Below are positions 25,435-35,375 of a stretch of 63,555 nt of DNA, one piece after another. The stretch spans positions 1 through 63,555 of the forward strand of contig JAFKLL010000026.1 in NCBI GenBank assembly GCA_017304845.1, written 5' to 3'. The stretch is from Solirubrobacterales bacterium. Lineage in GTDB: Bacteria > Actinomycetota > Thermoleophilia > Solirubrobacterales > 70-9. The translations under genes and the position numbers were made by a program. Positions within the stretch are counted from its first letter, which is position 1. Each line of letters starts with the position of its first letter. The notes beneath the pieces were generated by a model. That model worked only from the letters and a program-made list of their open reading frames with translations. It did no database searches and was not told the DNA's origin.

Positions 25435-25862
25435 AGCTCGCGGCGGGAGACGCCGGAGCGGATGAACTCGACGATCGCCTCGGTCGGGGATCCCGGGGTG
25501 AAGACGCCGGAGACGCCCATCGCCTTGAGGTCGTCGATGTCCTTGTTGGGGATGGTGCCGCCGACCGTGATCAGCACGTCGTCGACCCCTTCCTCCTTGA
25601 GCAGTTCGAGGATCTTCGGGACCAGGGTCATGTGGGCGCCGGAGAGGATCGAGACGCCGATCGCGTCCGCGTCCTCCTGGATCACCGTCTCGACGATCTG
25701 CTCCGGGGTCTGGTGGAGGCCGGTGTAGATGACCTCCATGCCGGAGTCGCGCAGGGCGCGGGCGATGATCTTCGCCCCCCGGTCATGGCCGTCGAGGCCG
25801 GGCTTGGCCACGACCACGCGGATCTTGCGGTCGGTCTTCGGTTCTGCGACTGCTGAGCTCAT
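25431..25862 (-). CDS. Acyl-CoA mutase B12-binding subunit
   Basis: Cobalamin-binding small subunit of a methylmalonyl-CoA-mutase-type enzyme, 143 residues. The base-off B12 motif is DGHDRG ([14 protein letters not shown], Asp-x-His-x-x-Gly), followed by [12 protein letters not shown] and ITVGGTIPN, the usual nucleotide-tail pocket. It is a separate gene, 15 bp after the large subunit, as in archaeal and many actinobacterial two-piece enzymes. Confidence 0.93.
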   Translation of the reverse strand: MSSAVAEPKTDRKIRVVVAKPGLDGHDRGAKIIARALRDSGMEVIYTGLHQTPEQIVETVIQEDADAIGVSILSGAHMTLVPKILELLKEEGVDDVLITVGGTIPNKDIDDLKAMGVSGVFTPGSPTEAIVEFIRSGVSRREL

Positions 25863-25877
25863 CCGATCGAACCCTAG

Positions 25878-27527
<1,650 letters not shown>

Positions 27528-27583
27528 GAGTTAGGAAGTCAGATAGTAGGGCATCCGAGTATTTCTGTGTAATCCTTCCATCG

Positions 27584-28120
27584 ATGGCTTCGTCGGAAAC
27601 CACAACCGAGCGCATCGACCTGCTGCGGGAAGCCCGCCGCCAATGGGAGAAGCACTGGGGCGAGGAGCCGGCGCCATCGATGGCCGCGGTGACCACCCTG
27701 ATGCGGGCGCAGCAGATCGTGATGAGCCACCTCAACCTGCTGCTCGCCCCCTTCGACTTGACCTTCGCTCGCTATGAAGCCCTGATGCTCCTCTACTTCA
27801 CCCGCGAGGGCTCGCTGCCGCTCGGCAAGATCGGCGAGCGGCTCCAGGTGCATCCGACCAGTGTCACCAGCCTGATCGACCGGCTCGAGCGAGACGGCTA
27901 CGTCGAGCGCACCCCGCATCCCTCGGACCGACGGACCACCCTGGCCACCCTCACGGTCGCCGGCCGCAACGTGGCGGGCCAGGCGACCCAGGTCTTGAAC
28001 GCCGACAGGTTCGGCATGGACGCCCTCTCGACCGAATCGCATGAAGAGCTGATCCTCCTGCTCGACCGGATCCGCGAGACCGGCGGCGACGAGGTGGCCG
28101 GAGACCTCAGGCCCGACTGA
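27584..28120 (+). CDS. MarR-family transcriptional regulator
   Basis: A 178-residue regulator with a central winged helix-turn-helix: LTFARYEALMLLYFTREGS, then IGERLQVHPTSVTSLIDRLE (recognition helix) and VERTPHPSDRRTTLATLT (wing). It is divergent from the mutase operon across a 56-base gap, so control of the mutase genes is a natural guess. No clear palindrome is visible in that gap, and no Shine-Dalgarno is seen, so the message may be leaderless. Confidence 0.85.
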   Translation: MASSETTTERIDLLREARRQWEKHWGEEPAPSMAAVTTLMRAQQIVMSHLNLLLAPFDLTFARYEALMLLYFTREGSLPLGKIGERLQVHPTSVTSLIDRLERDGYVERTPHPSDRRTTLATLTVAGRNVAGQATQVLNADRFGMDALSTESHEELILLLDRIRETGGDEVAGDLRPD

Positions 28121-28134
28121 GCCCCGCGCCGGGC

Positions 28135-29814
28135 TCACGCGGCCAGGTGACGGCCCGCCAGGTAGGCGAAGGTCATCGCCGGGCCCAGGGTCGAGCCGGG
28201 GCCCGCGTACTTGGTGCCCATCACGGAGGAGGAGACGTTCCCGGCCGCGTAGAGGCCGGGAATCGGCTCGCCCGACTGGTCGAGGACCCGCGCGTCGACG
28301 TCGGTGACCAGTCCGCCCTTGGTGCCGAGGTCGCCGGGCGTGAGGGCCAGGGCGTAGAACGGGCCCCGCTCGACCGGCATCAGATTCGGGTTGGCCAGCG
28401 AGTGGTCCCCGTAGTAGTTGTCGTAGGCGGTCTCGCCGCGGTGGAAGTCCTCGTCGACCCCGGCCCGGGCGAAGCGGTTGAAGCGGTCGGCGGTGGCCCG
28501 CAGCGCCTCGGCGGGGACGTCGATCTTCTCGGCCAGCAGCTCGAGCGTCGGCGCCTGGTGGGCCGTCCCCAGCCGCTTCCAGGACTTCGGGAACGGGGTG
28601 AGCGGCAGATGGCCGGCGATCACGTTCCGCTTCCAAGCCTTCGAGTCGAGGATCATCCAGGCCGGGATGTGGCGGACCCCGGTGCGCTGCCCCGCGATCT
28701 GCCGCTGGCAGAAGACGACGTAGGGGGTCGCCTCGTTGACGAACCGCTCCCCCGCCCCGTTGACCACGAACTGGTTCGGGTACTGGCGCTCGGCCACCAG
28801 GCCGACCAGGGAACCGTCGGCGGCGGAGGGCATGGTCGGCATCCACCAGCGGTCCTCCATCAGGTCCAGATCCGCGCCCAGCACCTCGCCGGCGAGGATC
28901 CCGTCGCCCTCGTTGGTCGCCGCCCCCAGGCTCCAGTCCTCGGACAGCTCGGGCTGGTACTCCATCCTCATCACCGCGTTGTGGTCGAAGCCGCCGCTGG
29001 CCAGCACCACGCCGCGCTCGGCACGCACCCGCCGGGTCGCCCCGGCCCGCTCGATCTCGGCCCCGACCACCTCGCCGTCCTCGTGGATCAGGCGGAGCAT
29101 CGGGGTCTGCCGCTGGATCTCGATGCCGTGCTCGCGGAGGGCGAGCCGGAGCCGGGTGATCAGGGCCTGCCCGCTCACGCCGATCCGCTCGCCGGTGACC
29201 CGGGCCCGCAGGACCCGCCAGGCCAGCTTGCCGAAGATCTTCTTGTGGGAGAGGCCGCCCCAGCGGTAGGTGAGCAGGTCGTGGAGGTCGACCGAGGTGA
29301 TCCAGGCGCCGAGCGGCAGCTGCATGCGTCGCACCCCGGGATGGAGGAACTCCATCTCGTCGCCGAGCAGGCGCTTGTCGATCGGGGTCGCCCAGAGGCC
29401 GCGCCCGAGCGGGTTGCCGCCCAGCTCGGGGTGATAGTCGGAGTAGCCGCGGATCCAGAAGAAGCCCCCGGCCAGGTAGGGGCTCTGGCCCTCGAGGAAG
29501 CCCATCATCTCGGGCGCCTTGTCGAGATAGCGGTCGATCCGCTCCTGGGGGACCCGGTCGCCGGCGAGACGGGTCAGGTAGGCGCGGACCTCGTCGGGGT
29601 CGTCGCTCTCTCCCTGGCGGACGAGCTGCGGGGCGTTCGGCACCCAGACGCCGCCGCCGGAGCGCGCGGTCGAGCCGCCGAAGTAGGTGCTCTTCTCGAT
29701 CAGGGCGGGTTCGAGCCCGGCCGACTTCGCGGTCAGGGCCGCGACCATGCCGGCCGCGCCGGAACCGACGACCAGCACGTCGACAACCTCATCAAAAGCC
29801 TCCAACCGCCCCAC
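28135..29814 (-). CDS. FAD-dependent dehydrogenase, 3-ketosteroid delta1-dehydrogenase family
   Basis: A 559-residue flavoprotein of the fumarate reductase/KstD superfamily. The FAD motif is VLVVGSGAAGMVAALTA near the start, followed by EKSTYFGGSTARSGGG, and the C-terminal KstD-type end is TKYAGPGSTLGPAMTFAYLA. KstD enzymes desaturate ring A of 3-ketosteroids; relatives act on other cyclic ketones, so steroid use is not proven. The start is taken at GTG 29814; a TTG at 29805 is an alternative, and the longer frame crosses the promoter. A candidate operator lies between it and the divergent acetoacetyl-CoA synthetase. Confidence 0.85.
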   Translation of the reverse strand: MGRLEAFDEVVDVLVVGSGAAGMVAALTAKSAGLEPALIEKSTYFGGSTARSGGGVWVPNAPQLVRQGESDDPDEVRAYLTRLAGDRVPQERIDRYLDKAPEMMGFLEGQSPYLAGGFFWIRGYSDYHPELGGNPLGRGLWATPIDKRLLGDEMEFLHPGVRRMQLPLGAWITSVDLHDLLTYRWGGLSHKKIFGKLAWRVLRARVTGERIGVSGQALITRLRLALREHGIEIQRQTPMLRLIHEDGEVVGAEIERAGATRRVRAERGVVLASGGFDHNAVMRMEYQPELSEDWSLGAATNEGDGILAGEVLGADLDLMEDRWWMPTMPSAADGSLVGLVAERQYPNQFVVNGAGERFVNEATPYVVFCQRQIAGQRTGVRHIPAWMILDSKAWKRNVIAGHLPLTPFPKSWKRLGTAHQAPTLELLAEKIDVPAEALRATADRFNRFARAGVDEDFHRGETAYDNYYGDHSLANPNLMPVERGPFYALALTPGDLGTKGGLVTDVDARVLDQSGEPIPGLYAAGNVSSSVMGTKYAGPGSTLGPAMTFAYLAGRHLAA

Positions 29815-29854
29815 TTCCTTCCGTCCGGTCCCGAATCGCCCCCGCGGGACTGAA

Positions 29855-29875
29855 ATATTCGTATAATTCGAATAT
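29855..29875. promoter_or_regulatory. Candidate GntR operator with embedded -10 box
   Basis: ATATTCG and CGAATAT form perfect 7-bp arms around a 7-base spacer. TATAAT (29862-29867) in the middle is a good -10 for the plus-strand gene. Read on the minus strand the stretch from 29870 down is CGAA-N12-TTCA, close to the CGAA-N12-TTCG pattern at 35344 and 46876. It lies between the two divergent starts. Confidence 0.6.
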
Positions 29876-29951
29876 AGCAATAGATCGCATAGTGACTCGG
29901 TCAGATGCCGGTGAGACGGCGAGCCCGACGGGGTGGATGAGAGGAGCAGCA

Positions 29952-31925
29952 GTGGAGCAAGCGGCAAGCACGCTCTGGAGGCCCGGAGCGGGCCTGAAGG
30001 AGCATTCCCGGCTGAACGGGTTCATGGCCACGGCGGCCGAGCACGGCGGGCCCAGGCCCGGCAGCGGCTACCTGGACCTCCACCAGTGGTCGATCGAGAA
30101 TCCCGCGACGTTCTGGGAGGCGGTGGCCGACCACTTCAAGCTCGACCTGAGCGGCGCCGAGCGGACCATCTCCGACCACGGCATGCCCGGCACCCGCTGG
30201 TTCGAGGGAGCGACGGTCTCGTATCCGGCCCAGATCTTCCGGGACCGGCCCGCCGACCAGGCCGCCCTCCTCTTCAAGACCGAGGACCGGCCGCCGGCCA
30301 CGGTCACCTGGGGCGAGCTCGAGGCGCGGACCGCGAAGGTGCGCGAGTTCCTGGCCGAGCAGGGAGTCGGCCGGGGCGACACCGTGGCCGGCTATCTCCA
30401 CAACGGCCCGGAGGCGGTGATCGCCTTCCTCGCGACGGCCAGCCTCGGCGCGATCTGGTCCTCCTGCTCGCCCGACTTCGGCCCCGCCGCCGCGATCGAC
30501 CGGCTCGGGCAGATCGGGCCGAAGGTCCTCTTCGCCGTCGACGGCTACCAGTACGGGGGCCGGACCTTCAGCCGGACCGAGACGGTCGAGCTCCTCGCCG
30601 AGGCGATGCCCTCGCTGGTCCGCACCGTGCTCGTCCGACCGCCCCAGATCCCGGACGGCTCTCCCCCTCCCGCCGTCGGCCCGGTCGCCTGGGAGGAGAT
30701 CCAGGCCCGGCCGGAATCGAAGCTCGAGTTCGAACGGGTCCCTTTCGACCATCCCCTCTGGGTCCTCTACTCCTCCGGCACGACCGGGCTGCCGAAGGGC
30801 CTGGTCCACAGCCACGGCGGGATCCTGCTCGAGCACCTCAAGTGGGTCGGCCTCCAATGCGACCTCGGCCCGGAGGACCGGCTGCTCTGGATGACCACCA
30901 CCGGCTGGACGATGTGGAACTTCCTGGTCGGCGGCCTGCTGGTCGGGGCCGGGATCGTCCTCTACGACGGCAGCCTCGGATACCCGGACCTGAACGCGCT
31001 GTGGGATCTGGCCGCCGAGTCCGGGGCCACGTGCATGGGCGCCGGGGCCGGCTTCTACACGACCTGCCGACGGGCCGGTATCGAGCCGAAGGAGCTCGAC
31101 CTGAGCCGGCTGCGGGCGGTCGGCTCGACCGGGTCGCCGCTCCAGCCGGAGGACTTCGACTGGATCTACGAACAGCTCGGCGACGTCTGGCTCTTCTCGA
31201 CCTCGGGCGGGACCGACGTCTGCACCGCCTTCGTCGGCGGCTCGATCCTGATGCCGGTGATCCGAGGCGAGATCCAGGCCCCGGCGCTCGGGGTCGACGT
31301 CCAGGCCTGGGACGAGGAGGGACGGCGGCTGCCGGCCGGCGAGGTCGGCGAGTTGGTCGTGACCCAGCCGATGCCCAGCATGCCGGTCCGGCTCTGGGGC
31401 GACGACGGGAGCCGCTACCGCGACTCGTACTTCGACCGCTACCCCGGGGTCTGGCGGCATGGAGACTGGATCGAGATGCGAGAGAGCGGCGGCGCCGTGA
31501 TCCACGGGCGCAGCGACTCGACCATCAATCGCGGTGGCGTCCGGATCGGGACCGCCGAGATCTACCGGGCCGTGCTCGACGTCGACGAGGTCGCCGACGC
31601 GGTCGTGGTCGACCTGCCGCGGCCGGGCCGGGAGAGCGAGGTGCTGCTCTTCGTCCAGCCCGCGCCGGGCGCCGCGATCGACGAGGAGTCCCAGCGGCGG
31701 ATCGCGGGCGGGATCAGGTCGGGATGCTCCCCGCGGCACGTCCCGGACCGGATCCTCGAGGTCCCCGCCGTGCCGCGCACGATCTCCGGCAAGGTGGTCG
31801 AGACGCCGCTGCGGAAGATCCTCCAGGGCGAGCCCGTCGAGGCGGTGGTCAGCGCCGACTCACTGAGCGATCCCGGCTCGATCGATTGGTTCGTCGCCTT
31901 CGAGCAGTCCGGCGGAGCGGGTTGA
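29952..31925 (+). CDS. aacS: Acetoacetyl-CoA synthetase
   Basis: ATP-dependent ligase activating acetoacetate (or another beta-keto acid) to its CoA thioester. The 657-residue protein has the AacS opening STLWRPGAGLKEHSRLNGFM, the AMP-binding P-loop LWVLYSSGTTGLPKGLVHSH, MTTTGWTMWNFLVGGL, and the C-terminal catalytic lysine in PRTISGKVVETPLRK. GTG at 29952 is chosen because GAGGAG precedes it and the length fits the family; ATG 29937 is close. It diverges from the KstD-like gene and lies inside the GntR-linked island with a ketone carboxylase-like pair, which fits acetoacetate-type products. Confidence 0.9.
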   Translation: MEQAASTLWRPGAGLKEHSRLNGFMATAAEHGGPRPGSGYLDLHQWSIENPATFWEAVADHFKLDLSGAERTISDHGMPGTRWFEGATVSYPAQIFRDRPADQAALLFKTEDRPPATVTWGELEARTAKVREFLAEQGVGRGDTVAGYLHNGPEAVIAFLATASLGAIWSSCSPDFGPAAAIDRLGQIGPKVLFAVDGYQYGGRTFSRTETVELLAEAMPSLVRTVLVRPPQIPDGSPPPAVGPVAWEEIQARPESKLEFERVPFDHPLWVLYSSGTTGLPKGLVHSHGGILLEHLKWVGLQCDLGPEDRLLWMTTTGWTMWNFLVGGLLVGAGIVLYDGSLGYPDLNALWDLAAESGATCMGAGAGFYTTCRRAGIEPKELDLSRLRAVGSTGSPLQPEDFDWIYEQLGDVWLFSTSGGTDVCTAFVGGSILMPVIRGEIQAPALGVDVQAWDEEGRRLPAGEVGELVVTQPMPSMPVRLWGDDGSRYRDSYFDRYPGVWRHGDWIEMRESGGAVIHGRSDSTINRGGVRIGTAEIYRAVLDVDEVADAVVVDLPRPGRESEVLLFVQPAPGAAIDEESQRRIAGGIRSGCSPRHVPDRILEVPAVPRTISGKVVETPLRKILQGEPVEAVVSADSLSDPGSIDWFVAFEQSGGAG

Positions 31926-31946
31926 ATGGCGACATCGGTCCGAGCG

Positions 31947-31966
31947 CGAAGTTATGATCGCATAAT
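31947..31966. promoter_or_regulatory. Candidate GntR autoregulatory site
   Basis: CGAA at 31947-31950, then the perfect inverted repeat TTATG-ATCG-CATAA (31952-31965), with CATAAT as a plausible -10 for the GntR gene 50 bases downstream. The right half (TAAT) departs from the TTCG of the other sites, so this is the weakest member of the set. Confidence 0.45.
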
Positions 31967-32016
31967 ACGTATGTTTCCCCCGGGCCACCGCCGCCTGAGA
32001 ATGGAAGGTCAGGTCG

Positions 32017-32808
32017 ATGTCTGAAGCCGTCCCCAGTGATTCAAGCCAAGTGAGGGCCCCGAAGGGACGCGTTTCCCGGGCCACTCGACGCCGCTCCAAG
32101 GTCTCGCACCTGGTCGCCAGCGAGATCGTCCGCGACATCGTCGAGATGGGCCTCAAGGAGGGCGACCAGCTGCCCAACGAATCGGCCATGCTGGAGGAGT
32201 TCGACGTCGGCCGCGCGTCGCTGCGCGAAGCGCTCCGGATGCTGGAGTCCTTCGGCTTGATCGCGATCAAGCAGGGCCAGAAGGGCGGCCCCGTCGTCGC
32301 CGCGATCGACCCGGTCGACCTGGCCCGCTCCCTCTCTTTCTACTTCCACATGACCGGCGCCACCTACGGCGACCTGATCGAGGCCCGCCTGATCATCGAG
32401 CCGGTGATGGCCCGGCTGGCCGCCGAGCGCCAGGACGAGGAGCAGATGAAGCAGCTCCGCGAGGTGATCGAGCGCGAGCAGGAGGCGCCGCTCGACGAGC
32501 CGGTCTACGTGGCCCGGGCCAACGAGTTCCACTACATGGTCAGCGGCATGTCCGGGAACCACGTGCTCGACCTGATCGGCCGCTCGCTGCGGGCGCTCTA
32601 CCAGGAGGGCACCGGCTCCGGCGCCCTGCTGCCGCCCGAGACCCGCCCGGTCGCGCGCGAGCTCCACAAGGAGATCAGCGAGGCGATCATCGGCGGCGAC
32701 GGCGAGCTGGCCCAGAACCTGATGGCCCGTCACCTCGAACGGCTGGCCGACGCCCAGTTCGAGCAGACCCCGAACCTGAAGGACCAGCGGGTCACCTGGC
32801 TGGGCTGA
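32017..32808 (+). CDS. GntR-family regulator, FadR subfamily
   Basis: A 263-residue regulator. The N-terminal winged helix spans about residues 25-95 (DQLPNESAMLEEFDVGRASL, then REALRMLESFGLIAIKQG), typical of GntR. The C-terminal helical FCD domain (EARLIIEPVMARLAAERQ ... NEFHYMVSGMSGN ... ELHKEISEAIIGGD) has the Asp/His residues that bind metal and an organic acid in FadR/LldR-type proteins. It probably senses an intermediate of the island. Similar sites before all five transcription units suggest local control including itself. Confidence 0.9.
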   Translation: MSEAVPSDSSQVRAPKGRVSRATRRRSKVSHLVASEIVRDIVEMGLKEGDQLPNESAMLEEFDVGRASLREALRMLESFGLIAIKQGQKGGPVVAAIDPVDLARSLSFYFHMTGATYGDLIEARLIIEPVMARLAAERQDEEQMKQLREVIEREQEAPLDEPVYVARANEFHYMVSGMSGNHVLDLIGRSLRALYQEGTGSGALLPPETRPVARELHKEISEAIIGGDGELAQNLMARHLERLADAQFEQTPNLKDQRVTWLG

Positions 32809-32820
32809 GCCCGGCCCCTG

Positions 32821-33786
32821 TCAGGCCACCATCTGGTCCAACGCGCCGAAGATGCTGGACCCGTCCGGGTCGAAGGCCTCGACCTTGATCCGGTCGCCGA
32901 ACCGGAGGAAGCGGTCCCCCGGCTCGCGCCCGGCGGCCAGGTCCACGGCACGGCGCTCGGCGATGCAGCCGTAGCCCCGTTCCGGGTCCGCGTTGGAGAC
33001 GGTCCCGGAGCCGATGATCGAGCCCGCGGCCAGATCCCGGGTCGTCGCCATGTGGGCGACGATGCGGTGGAAGTCGAAGGCGCAGTCCTCGCCCGAGCGC
33101 AGGTCGCCGAGCACCTCGGCGTTCCACTCGACCACCACCCGCGCGTGCAGCAGGCCGTCGCGCCAGAGCGGGCCGAGCTCGTCCGGGGTGACGGCGAAGG
33201 GGGCGAAGGCCCGGGCCGGCTTCGCCTGGTAGAAGCCCACCCCCGCCCCATACTCGCGGGTGAGCACGTTGCGGTGGGTCAGGTCGTTGGTCAGGAGGAC
33301 CAGCCTGATGTGATCCTCGACCGCCTCGGCGGGAGTGCCCATCGGCACGTCGTCTACGGCCACGGCGACCGTGGCCTCGCAATCGAGGCCCCAGTCCGGG
33401 TCGAGCAGCGGTATCGCCTCGTCCGGCCGCAGGAAGCGGTCCGAGCTGCTCTGGTAGACCGCCGGCACCTTTCCGTGGTCGAGTGGCAGGCCGATCCCGC
33501 GCGCCGCCCGCAGCCGCTCCATGTGGCGGTGGTAGCTCGACGCCTCGGCCCACTGGTAGGCGCGCGGCAGCGGCGAGAGCAGGGTCACTTCGGCGAGGGG
33601 ACGACCCGCGTCGGGATCGCCGGCCAGCTCCTCGTTCAGGGCGCGCAGGTCCGGCTCCCGGTCTGGCCACTCCTCGATCGCCGCCTGCAGGGTCAGGCCC
33701 TCGACCGGGGCCACGCGGGCGCCGTCCGGGGCGACCACCGCCAGGCGGCCGTCCCGGGTGCCGTCCGCGACCGAGGCGAGCTTCAT
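32821..33786 (-). CDS. Fumarylacetoacetate hydrolase-family protein
   Basis: A 321-residue FAH-fold protein. Metal-site residues can be seen in WGLDCEATVAVAVDDV (Glu and Asp), and the family's C-terminal region in FHRIVAHMATTRDLAAGS and IIGSGTVSNADPERGYG. FAH-family enzymes cleave or hydrate acylpyruvates and beta-diketones, often after aromatic ring opening. It overlaps the cupin gene by 4 bp (ATGA) and is the last gene of the CMD-cupin-FAH unit. Substrate not determinable. Confidence 0.85.
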   Translation of the reverse strand: MKLASVADGTRDGRLAVVAPDGARVAPVEGLTLQAAIEEWPDREPDLRALNEELAGDPDAGRPLAEVTLLSPLPRAYQWAEASSYHRHMERLRAARGIGLPLDHGKVPAVYQSSSDRFLRPDEAIPLLDPDWGLDCEATVAVAVDDVPMGTPAEAVEDHIRLVLLTNDLTHRNVLTREYGAGVGFYQAKPARAFAPFAVTPDELGPLWRDGLLHARVVVEWNAEVLGDLRSGEDCAFDFHRIVAHMATTRDLAAGSIIGSGTVSNADPERGYGCIAERRAVDLAAGREPGDRFLRFGDRIKVEAFDPDGSSIFGALDQMVA

Positions 33787-34637
33787 TCCCGCGCCCCGGG
33801 AAGGCCCGGCTGGGCGTTCTCCGGCGGCTCGGTGGCGGTCGTCTCGTAGATCGCCGGCACGCACATCTCCAGCACCGCGTAGTCGCCGGAGAAGGGCGCA
33901 ACGTTGTGGCGCTGCCCGGGGCCGTAGCCGACGCACATGGTGTCGCCCGGCAGCAGCGGGGTGTTCGGGCCGTCCTCGACCCGGATATGCGAATCGCCGC
34001 TCAGGATCAGGAACCACTGGGCCATCGTGTGGTAGTGCCAGCCGGTGCCGTCGCCGGGCTCGCCGGTCGCTTTGACCACGTGAATGTGGACCCGGCCGTC
34101 GGTCGGCTCCATCGTCCCCAGGTCGCGGTAGTCGAAGAACTTGCGGGGACCGGCGCCACGCTCGTACGCCTCCGGGAGGTCGAAGGAGATCTCGGTGCGC
34201 GAGTCGTCCTCGCCGGGCCCTTCCGCCGTCTCGGTCGAGAACCGGGCCGGGCTTGTGATCTCGTAGGCCTCGAAGCCGGGGCTGAACGAGAGCTCGCGGT
34301 GCCAGCCGCCGCCGGTGCGGTGCACCACCGCGCCCTCCCCCAGCTCGACCGGATCGCCGCCGGGCTGCTCGATCGTGACCGAGCCGCCGGTCACGTAGAG
34401 GAACTGGAAGTCCAGGTCGTGGCGCTGCCAGCCGCCGCCCTCCGCCCCGTCGGCCGACCGGAGGTGGGCGACGCTCATCGCGCCGTCGGAGGCGCCGATC
34501 AGACCGAGGTCGCGGCTCTCCACCCCGGCCCGCGCCGAGGGCGCCCAGTTGCCGGCGTCGGCCGGCATCGAGACGTGCCCCAGCTGGATCGGCTCCCGCG
34601 CGGTCCAGCCGCCCTGCCACTCGCGTGTTTCACTCAT
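33783..34637 (-). CDS. Two-domain cupin protein
   Basis: A 284-residue protein with two beta-barrel cupin domains (about residues 60-120 and 185-255). The second has GTGWHYHTMAQWFLILSG and GPGQRHNVAPFSGDYA, giving a three-His metal site, but the usual motif-1 glutamate is Gln. The first has WQRHDLDFQFLYVTGG with one His only, so it is probably structural. The architecture recalls gentisate-type ring-cleaving dioxygenases, yet also non-enzymatic bicupins. Position between FAH and CMD genes hints at work on a cyclic or 1,3-dicarbonyl intermediate. Confidence 0.75.
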   Translation of the reverse strand: MSETREWQGGWTAREPIQLGHVSMPADAGNWAPSARAGVESRDLGLIGASDGAMSVAHLRSADGAEGGGWQRHDLDFQFLYVTGGSVTIEQPGGDPVELGEGAVVHRTGGGWHRELSFSPGFEAYEITSPARFSTETAEGPGEDDSRTEISFDLPEAYERGAGPRKFFDYRDLGTMEPTDGRVHIHVVKATGEPGDGTGWHYHTMAQWFLILSGDSHIRVEDGPNTPLLPGDTMCVGYGPGQRHNVAPFSGDYAVLEMCVPAIYETTATEPPENAQPGLPGARE

Positions 34638-34661
34638 CTCCTACCTCCTGGTTCTTTCCGG

Positions 34662-35300
34662 CTACCCGATCCGCGCGTCGGCGGCGGGCAGCTCGACCTT
34701 TCCTTCGAGCAAGTCGTCGATCAGCCGGCCCATCTCCTCCTCGGTCGGGTCGGGCACGCCCATGGCCTGCCAGAGACGGAAGGTCATGAGCAGGAAGCCG
34801 ATGAAGATCGTGAACTCGAGCGCGCCGCGATCGCCGAGCCGGTCGACCATGGCGGCGTGCTGCCGGTCGGTCAGCTCGCCGGCGACGACGGCTCTCGCGT
34901 AGGCCGCGACCTGGGCCTCGTCCGGGGTGAGCTCCTCCTCGCGGCCGTCGCGGATCGCGCGCATGGCCTCCGGCCGCACGCCGACCGCGAGCGCGTCGGG
35001 GGCGTGGACGGTGAGGATCGCGTTGTAGCCGAAGTCCTTGCTGAGGACCAGGTCGACGAGTTCGCGCTCGGCGTCGGAGTAGGCGCCCCGGACCTGGCCC
35101 TCGCGGACCAGCCTTCCCATCCTGACCAGCGCCCCGGCGAGCACCGGCGCGTTGGCGATCGCCCCGAAGTAGGCCCTCGGCATGTCGTACCCGGAGTACC
35201 GCGTCTGGGTGCGAGCCACCAGCAGGTCGTAGTCCTCGAGCTCGCCGGGCTCGATCTCCGAGCGGTCCGGCAGTGTCCGCAGTCGCTTGAACTCGCGCAT
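34662..35300 (-). CDS. Carboxymuconolactone decarboxylase-family protein
   Basis: A 212-residue AhpD/CMD-like helical protein. The core is MPRAYFGAIANAPVLAGALV, then DAERELVDLVLSKDFGYNAI with TVHAPDALAVGV. There is no CxxC, so a peroxidase (AhpD) role is unlikely. The ATG at 35300 is chosen because the frame upstream runs into the operator at 35341. It is the first gene of the CMD-cupin-FAH unit. Confidence 0.8.
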   Translation of the reverse strand: MREFKRLRTLPDRSEIEPGELEDYDLLVARTQTRYSGYDMPRAYFGAIANAPVLAGALVRMGRLVREGQVRGAYSDAERELVDLVLSKDFGYNAILTVHAPDALAVGVRPEAMRAIRDGREEELTPDEAQVAAYARAVVAGELTDRQHAAMVDRLGDRGALEFTIFIGFLLMTFRLWQAMGVPDPTEEEMGRLIDDLLEGKVELPAADARIG

Positions 35301-35340
35301 CACCCTCTCTTCCCGCCGTCCGACCCTCGGACGAGCTAAC

Positions 35341-35366
35341 AGTCGAAACATTACTATATTTCGACT
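35341..35366. promoter_or_regulatory. Candidate GntR operator, CMD-cupin-FAH unit
   Basis: Perfect 8-bp arms AGTCGAAA (35341-35348) and TTTCGACT (35359-35366), 10-base spacer CATTACTATA. On the minus strand the centre reads TATAGTAATG, a -10-like hexamer, 41 bases before the CMD start. This is the clearest member of the site set. Confidence 0.7.
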
Positions 35367-35375
35367 ACTTGAGAT

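Noticed and set aside
27528..27583. Cobalamin riboswitch before the mutase operon
   Set aside because: The divergent gap is 56 bases and shows no B12-box or long structured leader.
28135..29814. True steroid degradation locus
   Set aside because: Only a KstD-like flavoprotein is present; no cholesterol-ring (hsaABCD, kshA) genes are visible. KstD-family proteins also act on other cyclic ketones.
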